From: Flectonema sp. DT1601
Lineage: Eukaryota; Euglenozoa; Diplonemea; Diplonemida; Diplonemidae
DNA: 64,000 nucleotides
Assembly (NCBI GenBank): GCA_964019425.1
Contig: OZ025818.1
Span: forward strand, 186,001 to 250,000
Reading direction: 5' to 3'
Under the pieces are notes generated by a model. The model was not told the origin of the DNA. It searched no databases and saw only the letters and a list, made by a program, of their open reading frames with translations. The position numbers and the translations under genes are program-made. Of the stretch, positions 11,083-23,754 are shown piece after piece (the stretch's first letter is position 1; the number at the start of each line of letters is the position of its first letter).

Positions 11083-12153
11083 ATTGTATGGCCTGACTAA
11101 TTGATGTGATTATTTAATGAAATCTATCTACTAGACCATCTCTAATGTAAAAGTCACTCAGAATACACCTCTAGCGTTAACATGTTCTGAAGCCTATAAA
11201 GAAATAAATTAACCAAACTACAACAGTAGAAATTTTTCTTTTTTTCCAGGGAGGTGTTTGCTTTGTGACAGAGATTTTTTTTTTTTTTTTTTTTTTTGAA
11301 CCGGTAAGTCCCTAAGGTGTATATAGACATTGGTTTCCCTATGAGATAGATATACCAACTTTCCACAACACCCATAATTAAACCGTCAGAAAGCTGACGG
11401 CAACATTATTGGACAGACATTGGAGAGAGAGATGAAATATTGAAAATTATATTTTGGTTGCAATTTGTTATAGCTTGTGTTTGTTTTTTCTTTCTTTTGT
11501 TTTTTTTTTTTCTGTCTTCTTTTTTATTTTATTTTTTTCTGTTTAAGCGGCATAAAAAACGAGGGGAAAATAAAATTAATGAGTAAGAATAAATCTCGCT
11601 CAAAGAAGAGATAGAGTCGTAGCATAGCTGCGTCAATAGAATAAAATACTGCTTGAGCTAGGTTAGCATTATCGCAACGTTAAATCAGAAACGGCGTCAA
11701 CAATTTTTTCTCTTGTTTGATTTTTTTTTCAATTCACGTGTCGTTAGTTTAGGTGACTTGGATCAACCCTTTCTACATGACCTTTTTTGTACTTTTTTCA
11801 ATCATTTCCATCCCCTTTCCCCTACAGACCACCAGCAATAATTTACATTACCTCCGGTTAACCTTGTATTTTTTTTTATTACTTTTTAGTACTTTTTTCC
11901 CCTCAAAAACGAAAGAAAGAAGGAAAAAAAAAAAAAAAAAGCAAATATTTTACTTTTTATTCTGTTTTTTATTTTATTTGACGTTCATTTTTTAATTTTT
12001 AGAATCTTTCTTTTTCTTTTTTTTTTTTTTTTTCCTCCTCCAAAAAAAAATTTCTTTTCAGGGATGGCTGCGAGCGGGGTATCGATTATGTGATCGACTA
12101 TTCGCACACAACAGAGAAAAGAATAAAAACATTATTAAGTCGGAGGAAGGGAA

Positions 12154-12190
<37 letters not shown>

Positions 12191-13642
12191 AAAGGAAAGG
12201 AAAGAAATGTGGCTGTATAAGTCATTAGAACGTTATTTTCTTTTCTCAATTGAAAATAAGCGAAGCAGGCTGCAAAAAAACAAAAAGAAAAAAGAAAAAA
12301 AAATGAATAACAATGATCCACTCCCACATAATAATCAAATTTATCTCCTACGTAACAACCTTCAATTATTTCTGAAAGTGGAAATAAAAAGAGAGAGACA
12401 AAATTACTTCATAACAGCTGACGAGATCATTTCTCGTAGTTTTGCTTCACAACTGATGTACGTGGGAGAAAGAAAATATGATACGGAAACAAGCAAGGGA
12501 CACAGGATTCTCTTGAGCCATATTATCTGTAAAAACATTACAAAAAATAGCCAAGAGATTGAAAGCAGTAATAGTTAAAGTTTTTTTTTTTTTTCTTCTT
12601 TTTTTCAAAAAAAAAAAAAAAAAAAATTAATAACTTTAAAAAAAAGTCGGATCCGCAAATTCAAAGGCGATGTTTGCTTCTGTGACGTTGCCCTTTTTTT
12701 TTTTCTTTTAAAAAAAAAAAAAGACCACACTATATCATATGATAAATTTATACTCATCACACAATTTACGTAAATAGAAGAACTACCCGAACTCCTTTCT
12801 TGCAATTACTTAAAAAATGGTAGACAAGAAATATAAAATGGCAAACATCAAGAAATAATAAAAAGAGAGAGAGAGAACATAAAAATAAAGATAAACGTTG
12901 TTGGGTTATTTTTCTTTTCCCAAAAGAAAAGAATCTCTTCCAAGAAAAATGTATATCAAACAAAGCGATTAAAGGAGTATTATCGATACTGCGATTAAGG
13001 CAATAACTACTTTTTATCTAACTTTGATTTGGAAAGTACTTACATGATTAGATATTATTTTGTAAGTTATCAAGTAAGCGCAAAGTCAAAGATGTAAACA
13101 AAAAAAAAGACATATAAAACGACACAAAAACAAATTAACAAATGTGTGGATTGACAAACGCTATACACAAAGCCCCTCGTCCCTCATCGACAGCTCCTGA
13201 GGCGGTAGGCTTTTTTAACTATTCAAGACACTGGGAGCGAAGCCTATCTACAATAATGAAAAAGGAAAGAAACAACAACTACAACAACAACAAAAAAAAA
13301 AAAAAAAAAAAAAAAGAAAAGGAACTTATCCTGCGAATAACCTGGATTTGGTTATCGGGAAGACTAAATGGGATTCCTTTTTTTTTTTTTTTTTTTAACC
13401 TGCTGTTTTTTTTTTTAAAAAAAAAATCTTTGTTGAAAAGTTGTTCACGGGTATAAATTGGGAGGGAAGATTATTGCAAAAAAAAAAAAAAATACAAAAA
13501 TAAAAAACAAACAACAGTAAGGCACTGGGTAATTATTTCAGAAAAAAACTACAGAACTCAAGAAAGAAAAGAAAAAAAATAAAGAGGGAGAGAAAATAAG
13601 CGCAGTAGACAACAATAACATTGTTGTTACCACAAACACACG

Positions 13643-13678
<36 letters not shown>

Positions 13679-16365
13679 AAGAAGGTTCTTACAAGGGTTG
13701 GACTTCTATTTACCAATCGCTATCACAAAAGACAGAATAACAGAGATCAATTCTGCATGTTACATACCATGGGGAAAAGATGTCCTACTCCTTTACACGA
13801 AAGCGTACTAGAAAGAATTATCTTGCCAAAGAAGACTTTCACCGCCGAATAATGATGATCGGCTCGTTAAACCCGCCTTTCAGAATAATTCTCCCTCATC
13901 TTACATGATTAATAAAAAAGTGACTTAACGGATACAAACTATTTTTTAGTATTAATAAAAGAACATAATACCACCGAATGAAATTACTCAGCAGCAAAAA
14001 AGCTCCTTCACACCGTTTCGTCTGTTCGGTTTTTTTTTTTTTTTTTTTTTTTCATTCGTATATATTTCCGGCAGTAAGCCTTTAACGTTGTTTCAAATCA
14101 ATAATAATAATAATAGAATTAGTAATTAGTTAGTAATCAACGTCTGATGTATAGTTCTTTTCGACGAAAATAAAGTCCAAAAAAAAGGTCCGGACAATTC
14201 TCAGAGAGAGAGAGTGAGAGCGAGAGAGCGAGAGAGAGAGAAAGTGAGAGAGAGAGAAGGGGGGATGAAGAGGTTGAATTATTATTATTATTATTAAATT
14301 TTTTTTTAAAAGAAAAAAAAAAATTCCTTTTTGCCAACATACAAACAATAACATAAATAAAAATAAAAAAAAATTGTACCTCAATAAGTTACGTACACAA
14401 CGACAACAAAACCTTAATAGTTTTCTTGTAGAAGTTTTTTTTTAATTCATCAACACCGCAAAAATCACTGTTGCTTTCTTTTCTCCGTGCTGAGTAATGT
14501 GCTAAGTAAATCGCAACCACATTGACCTGCCGTAAGAAACTAGCAACAGCCTAAAGCAATTATTGTTCAATTTTTTTTTAAATTTTTTTTTTTTTTTTAG
14601 AATAAAAAAATCACAACACCACATACGTCATGTTTTATAAGTCTTCTAGGAAAAACCTAGTTATAATAATAATAATATGATAGAGATATATGATTTTTGT
14701 TATAAGAATAGTTTATAAATAATAAAAAAAAGTTATATTTTAGATAATTAGTAAAGCAAGTCGATACTCGAAGTTGCCAATAACTAATTATGTTGTAAAG
14801 AAATGATTAAAAAAATGACACCCTCAGTTTTTTTTTTTTGTTTAAGTACTGTGTGGCTATAGCAATTTATACAATCCTAATCTTGCACCTGTTTTTTTTT
14901 TTTTTTTTTTTTTTTTCCTCCCTCAAAAAAAATAGGTACTTTTCGTAGAGCTTTTTTTTTTTCTTCTTCAAATGCATTTATGGTAAAGCAGTAGATTGGT
15001 ACAAAGGAGACCTTTCATCTACTGCACAGTTCACCTGCTATTTTTTGGTTAAAAAAAAAGTTTTTTTTTTTTTTTTTTTTTTTCCGCATAATAAATACTT
15101 GTTCCTACTATAGGATATCGTTCTGCTTTTTTTATTTTATTTTTACTTTTATTTTTCTTTTTTTTCCCATTGCAAAAAAACCCAGCGCTTAGCTGGTAGC
15201 TGAAAAACACACAGCAGCACCATCAGACAAAAATCACACCATCTGGCAGAGAAAGAGTGCTTATGAGATTTGTCGATTTGCACAAGACCTTGGCATCTGC
15301 CATAGCATTTTTCAACTATAGTTACAGGCACTTGATGTGCACAGGAAGAGGGGTTCTTTTTTTTTTTTTTTTTTTTTTTTCTCTTTTTTTCTTTTCGTTC
15401 TCTTATTTTTTTAATAACTATTAAATTGGGGTGTTTTTGGCTGTTCTTCCGTCAATCACGTACTTTCGTGAAACAACGAAGCAGAACACAACCGGGAAAA
15501 TTTAAAAAAAAAAAAAATAATCCCAGCAAATAGGCACATTGCCTGATATATTATATAAAAATGTCAACAATAAAAGAACAACTTGCGATGGGCTTTTTTT
15601 CTGACACATCTTACAATGCAATTTCTCACTAGGGGCACTTTTTTTTTTTTTGCACTACACCACATAACACAACGAAAATTCGGCTTCTGTCAATGGGTAT
15701 AATGCTGGGATGAGGACATACAAACATTTTGTTACAGGAAACACGTAGATGAAAATAAATGAAATAAAATAAAAAAATATAAGTTTGTAGTTCATTCCGA
15801 AATAATACAACAATAAAGGGGGGTGGGGAGGACGAGAACAGTAAAAACAATAACAACACATAACACACAAGGACGGCAAGACATGGAGAAGTTTAATTGA
15901 AAAAAGACAGTTAGGGGATTGCAGTCAAATAAAAGGGTAGCAAAGCACGGTGCATCAGCTTAGGACCGGTTTCGGAAGCTAGAATCGACTGATAAGTCGA
16001 TTAAGGACGATTGAGTTCGTTCTCTCATTATTCATTATTTTTTTTGTTTCCCTTTTCTTCGTATTGTTTAAATTTCCTCTTTTTTTTTTTCTTTCTTTTT
16101 TTTTTTTTCTGGCACCAGGATATTTTTCTGTAGTAAAGATGCTATCCTCGTTTGAACATTCCACCGTTCCTCCTGTTATTTAATACATTCGAATATAGTT
16201 GAAAACGAACTCCCTTTTCATTTTAAAAGGAAAAACAGTGAGGGAGAATATATAAAAAAAAAAGATTATATATAAAAAGAAAGTTATTTTACTCTTATAG
16301 TTTTAAGGGATGGTGCTAATTGTTTGTTTTTTTTGCTTTTTTGTTTTGTAAACGAATGAATCGGT
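11083..16365. other. 5.3-kb gene-free stretch dominated by A/T homopolymers
   Basis: I see no supportable gene. The sequence is AT-rich with many pure A or T runs of 15-32 bases (for example 11276-11297, 12159-12188, 13645-13676, 14031-14052, 14892-14916), and all ORFs here are Lys/Phe/Asn runs caused by them. Stretches without long runs, such as 13680-14020 and 15180-15350, also show no convincing exon. Fragments of these runs will mislead ORF callers on both strands. Confidence 0.7.
14202..14261. repeat. (GA)n microsatellite
   Basis: Imperfect GA dinucleotide repeat of about 55 bases, followed by a short GGGG run and an ATT repeat at about 14278-14296. Simple-sequence DNA in a gene-free region. 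Confidence 0.9.
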
Positions 16366-16830
16366 TTACAATGCTGACGAATGCTCAGAATTTGGGTCTG
16401 AGTTATGTTCAGAATGTTCGCTACACGTAGAAGTTTCTTCTTCACTGGCAACTGTTTTTTGATAAAGTTCCATTATTTTCCCAGCGATGACAATAGCATG
16501 GCGCTCTTCTTTAGTTTGCTTTTTACAGTTAATGTGGAGAAGCGGACAAGAAGCTCCCTCATCGCACGCACCATTCAAAAATGCCCTACACCTTTTCACT
16601 CCACCCGCCTTTATCTTCCATTGGCTGACACACTCTCTGCACCTTAACAGAACCTGCTTTCTTTTAACTCTGACGCTGTCCCAGTTGTTGTGATCACATG
16701 GGCGGTCACAGGTTGGAGGTGGGAGTGGAGGAAGACTGAGAAACTCTTCCTCTTCTTTGTTAGCGGAGAAACAGCAGGTCCCATTGATTGGAAGAAGAGC
16801 AGCACCTGGCATACTATTTGGGGAATCCAT
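16366..16830 (-). CDS. Small Cys/His zinc-binding protein with CCCH finger (family member A)
   Basis: 154 residues from the ATG at 16830. A longer open frame upstream begins at GTG and crosses an apparent splice acceptor (CTGCAACAG), so I use the ATG. The core at residues 41-101 has two metal sites. The first is C45-x-H47, then WDSVRVK, then LRC-x2-C (C64, C67) and QWK. The second is a CCCH finger, C81-x7-C89-x5-C95-x3-H99, ending LLHI. The N-terminus is Pro-rich (LPPLPPPT) and the C-terminus Ser/Glu/His-rich. Unlike its two paralogues at 21667-23516 it lacks the N-terminal folded domain. CCCH fingers usually bind RNA; an RNA-regulatory role is inferred only. I do not recognise the family. 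Confidence 0.82.
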   Translation of the reverse strand: MDSPNSMPGAALLPINGTCCFSANKEEEEFLSLPPLPPPTCDRPCDHNNWDSVRVKRKQVLLRCRECVSQWKIKAGGVKRCRAFLNGACDEGASCPLLHINCKKQTKEERHAIVIAGKIMELYQKTVASEEETSTCSEHSEHNSDPNSEHSSAL

Positions 16831-16992
16831 TTCTGTGTGAAGTGAGTTGCGGTAGAAATGCTGTTGCAGAAAAGAAATTAAAATAAAACAAAAAACTACA
16901 CAAACAAATAAACACACTTACCACTACATAACATTTTTGTTTACGGATGTAAAGCTTTTTCCTAACAAAAAAATAAAATAAAATAAAATAAC

Positions 16993-17027
<35 letters not shown>

Positions 17028-17523
17028 ATATGTCAACAAACCAGAAACACCAAACGAGAAAGATTGAGAGGCGCGTATCAGCTATATAAAGCAGTCACAC
17101 AGAAACGGTTGTGTTGGCAGCAAATTCAGCCTCCAAAAAGCTTTAATAAGGAAGGCAGGAATGCATGGTATTTCCCTTGATTTGAGGATCCTCAGGAAAA
17201 ACGATAGGACGTCTTTACAAAAACTAAGTGATAACCTTTTCCGAACTTTGACAGAATTACAATCCTCACTACTACAAGGTAGGGGAATTTCCGCAGATGA
17301 GGCCTTCACTGGTGCGAATTATTAATTGCTCAGGGAAGCAACTCAATACTTCATAAAAAAAACGCTCAATAACATGAATAAGAGCGAGGGGAAATAATTA
17401 GGAGAAAAAAAAAAGAAAAAAAAAGAAAATCCTTCTTATCGAGCTAATATTACCCCTCGTTTGATTGTTTGGATTTATAACTTGCATAATATTATCTATA
17501 TGTTTTTTTTTTTTTTTTTGTGG

Positions 17524-17554
<31 letters not shown>

Positions 17555-17713
17555 TCGCGGCTACGAGGAAAGGAATTTGGGGAAAGAGAAAAAATAAAAA
17601 ATGAGCCTCGGCCGGACTTCAGCATCACAGGCTATTTAAGAATGAGCTTTTCCAATGCATCAGTGATATGACATCTTGGAATAAAGACACACTCTAAAAA
17701 GAATATCGGAAAT

Positions 17714-17832
17714 CTTCACTTTTTACTTTTTTTACTCACATTTTTGTTTTTTGTTTGCGCAATCGGAACAAAATCCTATGAATAGATTAGTTACGCTGAC
17801 ATCTACCGAACAACGGGTTTGTAGGTACAAAA
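17714..17832 (-). repeat. Dispersed repeat copy A, with a coding-like CxxC segment
   Basis: One of four related copies. On the minus strand it reads GFCSDCANKK followed by a nearby TAA. The copy ends (plus strand) with the inverted repeat TTTGTA-GG-TACAAA, which is also present in copy C. It shares a CTTCAC-TTTTAC-TTT block at its other end with copy D. It may be a decayed gene end, an old exon or a mobile-element remnant. Confidence 0.55.
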
Positions 17833-18749
17833 GAAAAGAAATTACGTTGGGACAGAACAGAAAAAGAACAAAATAGTTACATGAGCAGCCTTCCTTCTGC
17901 GAAAAACGGCAAAGGAGAGTCATGTTTAATGTTTGATTGCACATTGTAGCAAGAGACGCAGCAAATTAACTGTCCTCAGCACCACGATTAATCTCACTAA
18001 TTTGTCCAGTTGTGGTTAGAGTAAGAAGATAAGACAACTTTTCAACTGGTCTCGAAAAAAAAAATATAACCGTTAGTTTAAGAATAATGCAAACAACGGC
18101 GGGTTCAACAGTGCGCGACTGAAGTCTAACACCACTGTGATGATTAACTGTTGTACCTATTAAAAAAAAAAAATTTTGTTTCGTTTCTAAAAGACAAACC
18201 AACAACGTCTTAAAAAAAATTTATAAAAAAAAAAAACAATTTTACAAATAAATATAAAGAGAGAACCACCATAGTGGTGGGAAGGGGACACCCTTGACAT
18301 TTACCCTGCCGCACTTGTAGAGCCTGTCAAATCGTACCGTGGTGGGGGTGTTGTATCGGATTAATCCAAAAAAGCTAACAAACAAGAGGTGAGAAAATAA
18401 CAGAGGAAGAAAAAAACAGCAAAGAACAGTTTTTTTTAACTTGATTTTTTTTTTTTTTTTTTTTTTTTTTGAACCGCAGTGGTGGCACCGAAGAGAGTTC
18501 CCTTTAAAAAATGATAATAATAACCCGCAGCATCCAAAATAAAAGATGCACCCATACGGGAAGTGAAGAACTTCACGGCTTAGCTATATCACTATGATGT
18601 CAACGAACTACACAAGGATCATGACAAATAGAATGACCGGTGGTATAAATCGAAAAAGGATCGAAAAGGATTGACCCGCAAAGACAAAAAAGCTTGATTG
18701 CGCTTTTCATAAAAAGAAAACAGACCTCATGGAAACCCTTTCCCTCTCG

Positions 18750-18783
<34 letters not shown>

Positions 18784-20321
18784 AATAGATCTCGATGTGT
18801 TTTCCCTTTTAATTTTATTTTATTTTTTTTATTTTTTTTGAGAATATATATCTTCCATCGTAGGTATTCAGCGGCACGAAACAACAAAAAACGAAAATTG
18901 AGCGAGAGGGTACCCAATAAATCCATGGGCAAGATAATAGTATTCAAACACATAAATAAAAAGTACCTGACAACATTCTATTTACGGTTGGTTTCTACCA
19001 AGAATAACACGAATATCATTCATTTTCAGATTCGATTCTGAAGGCAGGCAAACCAGCTGGCAACCCAGCTGGGAGGGGGGAATTTTGATACGATACGAAA
19101 AGATATATCTGGGAAGAATACTGCAGGCCTTTTGCACATAAATAAAAAAAAACAATAAAAATACTATCACCATAAAAACAGGAGGCGTCGTAACATTTAC
19201 GTGGTTCCCTTGATGGAAGCCACGTGAACGTAGTTGAGCACCTCTGGAGGGGGGTAATTTGATGGGGGAATAATTAATAAAAACGATAATTTTAGCATCC
19301 GCTAAGGATATATATAGCTCACCATAATTACTCAACTTAGCATTTCGAAATATCAGATGTTTGAGTGTCGATAACTATACCATTTTAGCTGTGGGAGAGA
19401 GATTATCTACGGCTGCCGGCAACTACAGGGGAATAAAGGGAAGAGAGAGAAAAAAAAAAAAAAAAAAGGAAGAAAAAAAAAACTAGTCTTAATCAAAAGG
19501 TGAATTTCTTGATACCAGGATCGAAAGCAACGCAAAACGATCACCAAGAAGATGAAGGACCACAACTTCTTCTAAGCACATTCAAAGGGAATGAAAACAA
19601 GATTACATAACTACCAAAACACGTCATCGCATAGCTACCCAACTAACAGATCACAAGGCACACTGTTGCGCCTGATTAATAATATATAATAACGTTGTCG
19701 AACGTTACGGAATTATTATGGCTTTCCAAGAGTCCAATGGATTATTAGCGGTTGACTTGTTCATTTATTTACTTTCGAAGGAGTGAAGCAGGTTGGGGGG
19801 AGACAAAAAAAAAGAAGGAAAAAAAAATCATATAATCAAGTGTGCTTTTTTTTTTTTTTTTTTTTTTCATACTGTGCAAAGAGAAGAGAGAAATACAATA
19901 TAAAAAAAAAAAAAAATAAAAAAAAAAAACACTTGTAGAAAAAATAAATATTACGGTTCGCCCCTACAAAAAGGAAACATTACATTTCCTGAAACTAATA
20001 AGTACCAAATAGTTTCCGTCTACGACATCACGATTCAATTAAAAAATCAGGCAACAACAGGTTACATGCATTAGGCTCTCAGAAAAAGTTTGACATTTTC
20101 ACAACTGCGCATAGCGAGAATAATCACCATGCGAAAAGATACCTGGTGAGATACCTTAATAATGGAAAATATTTCAAAATCATTAAAACCTATGACAACT
20201 AGCCTTCACACGCTCTGCCAATGAAATAACACAAACAGGGAAAAGGACAGAAACTTTTATTTACTTATTAAATACGCAACACCATAATACAAAAAAAAAA
20301 AAAAAAAAAAAAAATGGCAAA

Positions 20322-20380
20322 CTTCACCTTTTACTTTCTTACTCCCGCTTTTTGTGTTGTTTGTGCGCTACCGGAAAGAG
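20322..20380 (-). repeat. Dispersed repeat copy D, truncated
   Basis: Matches the low-coordinate half of copy A (CTTCACCTTTTACTTT, then a GTTTGTGCGC block) and is interrupted by an A run. Its reading frame lacks the CxxC and looks degenerate. Confidence 0.45.
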
Positions 20381-20465
20381 AAAAAAAAAAAAAAAAAAAA
20401 CATTTGCAAACTACGAAAAGTAGCTCCGAGTGTTCCCTGGTTTGCCTTACTTGCGGAGGCCCAAA

Positions 20466-20552
20466 TTTTTGTTTGCGCGCAACTGGTACATAATCCTAAT
20501 AAAGGAATAGGTATGTTAGATACGCTGCTACAATTTTCTTTCTACAGAAAAA
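20466..20552 (-). repeat. Dispersed repeat copy B
   Basis: About 85 bases alignable with copy C: TTTTTGTTTG, CGCGCAAC, a CATAATCCTAATAAAGGAATA block and CAATTTTCTTTCT. On the minus strand it reads KENCSSVSN then LLGLCTSCAQTK without a stop, so the C-x2-C is preserved. Confidence 0.5.
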
Positions 20553-21396
20553 GAAAACGTAGAATCGATAAATTCCCATGTTTTGGGAAAAGAAGTTGGA
20601 TCACTGATCCGCCAAATTGGTCGATTACTTTTAAAAACACAACACACTTTTCAACAACAAAATGACCTAAAGATAAAAATATCATCAAACTACGAATCAA
20701 GAAGGAAATTTAAAAAAAGAAAATGGGAAGAAACTAAGCAGGTATGTTCGTTGTTAATTCGAATGATCCGAAATAACTCTGATAAATTCAAGAAGATACA
20801 ATTCACTTAAAACTACACATTAAACTTGAGAAAAGCATTGAAAAAAGAAAATAATAATAATAATAATATTATGCACACACAACACAGCACGCATGGAATA
20901 CGACAACATGTCAGATTGCATTATCCACTTTGTAATGTGAAACTGAAATTTGCAGATAACCAGAAGAGAGATATTGCTCTTTATTTAATCTTCTTTAACA
21001 AGAAGAGAGCGAGATCCGCTAGTGAAAATAAATTGCAAATTGATCGAAAAAATCTCCAAGTTTCTTTTTTTTTTGTAATTATCTTCCGTTAGAAGAATAA
21101 GAAACTCCTTCTGATCTCAACTTCACATTTCAATAAAAAAAAAAAAAAAAACACGTGTCAATCCTGATTGATATTTTTGATCTTAATCTAATCGATATTG
21201 TCATGACGTCTAAAATAATTAACAAAGACGAAACCTGTATTATATATACATTAGTTGTCCTTAAGCGGACCCGATGTATGATGACCTTTTGGAGGAAAGC
21301 TAGATTACGCTGATATCACTGAGAAGAGGGAAGACAAAATAATTCGAAAAAAAAAAAAATAAAATAAAATAAAAATAGGGGTAAAAGGAATTACAA

Positions 21397-21434
<38 letters not shown>

Positions 21435-21666
21435 GGAGCTGACGAAGAACCCGAAATCATCATTTATCATCATTTTTCCATTTTAACGAAAATTATGTTA
21501 TTTTTTTTATTTTTTTTTGAAAAACAGGTAACAGAGAAAGGAACCCAGATATATTGGCTAACGGCACTTACAATTGTTCATTGCAAACGGTTAATATCCG
21601 CGTCCATCCTTATACGTTATCACCATAAGATTTGTGTTGAAAAGAGTAATTTATTTGTAACTAACT

Positions 21667-22536
21667 CTACGGTACAGACAACAGATCGAGAGCTTCCAGT
21701 GTCGCTCTTAAAGTTTCATCTGCGATATCTTCTTCGCCAGACAGTTCTTCGTTAGCCATATCACGATATTGAAGAATTGGTTCATCTGGCTGGTCTTTAA
21801 ATGCAGCGACTCGCTCATCTAAGGTCTGCTTTCTTGGATGAATATGAAGTAATGAGCAGCTTTGATTGCTGCAACTTCCTGATGGGAATTTCGCACATCT
21901 TTTAACAGCGTTTATCTTAACCTTCCATTGCTTACCACAGGTTCTACAACGAAGTAAAATTCTCTTCTTCTTAACACGAACAGAATCCCAACTGTTGTGG
22001 TCGCACGGGCGTTCAGCAATTGGAGGTGGAAGAGGTGGGATTTGATTTGCTTCATCACTGTTTTTCTCATCGGGTTCTTCAGGTTCCTCTTCTTCGGATG
22101 GAGGAAACTTCGCTGCAACTTTCCGAACTAGCCCTCGATCAATTGTGATTTCCCACCTTCTTCTAATCTTAAGAGGTTCTCCACCAGTTGGTAGAGAAAA
22201 CATAATAACAAAATCAATTCTAGCAGTGTCATCTGACACGATTGATGCGTTGATTAAGTCAAGCTGGAGTGGGCTTCGAGTACCTGCAGTCTCACCCCCG
22301 AAAAATAGCTCTCTAACTGTAATCCAAGATGTGACACATTGTTCTCTACAATTAGCTTCGATACGGACCATCATCCCAGGGATCGATTCCCAGATAGCAT
22401 CTACTGTCAACCATTCTTCAAAACACTCACGGACCTTACCGGAGTCCATACTTTCAGTAAATGATTTCACGAAATTCTGAACGATAATTCCCGTGGGATG
22501 GCTCCCAGCAGGAAAGAGTTCCAAGTTCTTCATCAT
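21667..22536 (-). CDS. NTF2-like plus CCCH zinc-binding protein (family member B)
   Basis: 289 residues. Residues about 15-150 look like an alpha+beta domain with an N-terminal helix (FVKSFTESM) and several long strands ending RRRWEITIDRG. I read this as an NTF2/SnoaL-like fold from its pattern, without any search. After an acidic linker and LPPPIAERP comes the family zinc region: C178-x-H180, WDSVRVKK, LRC-x2-C, QWKVK, then C-x7-C-x4-C-x3-H ending LLHIH. The C-terminal 50 residues are acidic. The ATG at 22536 lies 12 nt after a strong acceptor (CATTCTCACAG). It sits head-to-tail with member C 212 bp away, so local duplication is likely. The combination suggests RNA or protein binding; the actual function is unknown. 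Confidence 0.82.
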   Translation of the reverse strand: MMKNLELFPAGSHPTGIIVQNFVKSFTESMDSGKVRECFEEWLTVDAIWESIPGMMVRIEANCREQCVTSWITVRELFFGGETAGTRSPLQLDLINASIVSDDTARIDFVIMFSLPTGGEPLKIRRRWEITIDRGLVRKVAAKFPPSEEEEPEEPDEKNSDEANQIPPLPPPIAERPCDHNSWDSVRVKKKRILLRCRTCGKQWKVKINAVKRCAKFPSGSCSNQSCSLLHIHPRKQTLDERVAAFKDQPDEPILQYRDMANEELSGEEDIADETLRATLEALDLLSVP

Positions 22537-22748
22537 TTTAGTGATGTGCTGTGAGAATGAGTAAACAATATAACTTCCACAACCTCACAGCTTACTACAT
22601 CTCCCATCAGCATATTATAGTAAAACAGAATACATGACGGCACTAATCAAAGAGTCTTCGGGGGGGCAGTTCAATACGTACTCTGAATTGTATTTCACTA
22701 GTAAGTTGATTTAAAATTGTACCATGGTTTAACATCTCATAAAGCACA

Positions 22749-23516
22749 TCATTCACAATTTACCTTCTCTTCAAGCTTTGCCCGAGCAAGTTCAGCACCA
22801 CGAGTTTCCCTCTCAATTCGTGGAATTTTCTTGTTGTGAATGTGAAGCATTTCGCAATCATAATCAATACAATTAGGAAAGTTTTTACACTTTATCATGT
22901 CGCAAGTTTTTGTTTTCCACTGTGAAAGACAGAAACGACATCGGAGAATACTAAATCCTTTTTTAATACGAACTGAATCCCATGAATTATGGTAACAGGG
23001 ATAGCCTCCCACAGGCTTAGGAGGCGACAACGTAAGCACTGGGTGGATGGGTGCAGGTTCGGTATTCTGAACTACCTCCACACTTTTAACCCCTTGAATC
23101 TTCCTATCGGGAGGACAGATAAATATCGAACAGATCTTATCACCGCGTAGACCCAATTCCCAACGTCGTTTTAGAACAATAGGTTCGCTTTGATCTTTCT
23201 TAGTGATGTTCATTAAGAATTCCATTCTAACGTACCACGGACATAACATAGTGCAGTCTTCAACTTTGAAATTTATATTTGAATCTATTCCCCACACATG
23301 TTGTAAGACGTTATTGTATACAATAACAACGTCTGCTAAACCCTCAGCGTAGGTTGGCAGTGCTAATCTCTCACTTGATAGAATGACATCTTCTGTACAC
23401 CACAGTGAGAGAATCTCGACTACCAGTCCATTGTGAATCGCAGAGAAGAAATTTTTAAAAAATATTTTAACAAAAGTTATTGCATCGCATCCCCGTGGTG
23501 GAGGTTCAATTGTCAT
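22749..23516 (-). CDS. NTF2-like plus CCCH zinc-binding protein (family member C)
   Basis: 255 residues, same order as member B. The N-terminal domain starts FVKIFFKNFF and ends RRWELGLRG. A linker with LSPPKPVGG follows, then C174-x-H, WDSVRIKK, ILRC-x2-C, QWK and C-x5-C-x4-C-x3-H ending LHIH. The first CCCH spacing is two residues shorter than in B. The ATG at 23516 is overlapped by an out-of-frame upstream ATG giving a six-codon uORF. The 3' end (EEK then VNCE) contains a possible donor AAG|GTAAAT, and an acceptor (CAATTCAG) lies about 90 nt downstream. A splice there would only swap the last few residues, so the exact C-terminus is uncertain. Confidence 0.8.
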   Translation of the reverse strand: MTIEPPPRGCDAITFVKIFFKNFFSAIHNGLVVEILSLWCTEDVILSSERLALPTYAEGLADVVIVYNNVLQHVWGIDSNINFKVEDCTMLCPWYVRMEFLMNITKKDQSEPIVLKRRWELGLRGDKICSIFICPPDRKIQGVKSVEVVQNTEPAPIHPVLTLSPPKPVGGYPCYHNSWDSVRIKKGFSILRCRFCLSQWKTKTCDMIKCKNFPNCIDYDCEMLHIHNKKIPRIERETRGAELARAKLEEKVNCE

Positions 23517-23717
23517 CGATTGGCATATTATATCCTGAATAGAGATTGGAATTACAAAAATAAAATTTAAATCGAAACATACACACGATAAGAATGAGGA
23601 TTTACGTGCCGTGCGATTTCAACAAAACAGGGTTCGCGTTATTCACGTGGTTCAGCACTCACGCCAGGGACCAGGGTGGGATGGGTTGCTGGGTTTCCCT
23701 ATTCGACGGCAAGGTTT

Positions 23718-23754
<37 letters not shown>

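Larger units (their letters stand above)
16831..21666. other. 4.8-kb gap: homopolymers, a repeat family and a hairpin
   Basis: No intact gene seen. It holds dense A/T runs, an AAT repeat near 16990-17030, three of the four copies of a dispersed repeat listed separately, and a duplicated GGGG-rich segment (about 19066-19088 and 19241-19263). A hairpin sits at 19199-19225, with arms ACGTGGTTCC and GGAAGCCACGT and one bulged base. Confidence 0.6.

Noticed and set aside
11753-13456. Plus-strand ORFs rich in Lys, Phe and Asn
   Set aside because: They are translations of A/T runs with no domain and no splice context.
18266-18280. Small CCACCA-TAG-TGGTGG hairpin
   Set aside because: A six-pair stem alone in repetitive sequence is expected by chance and has no other support.
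17716-20345. U5-like CTTTTAC loop sequences
   Set aside because: They belong to the dispersed repeat and lack the paired stem and Sm site of U5.
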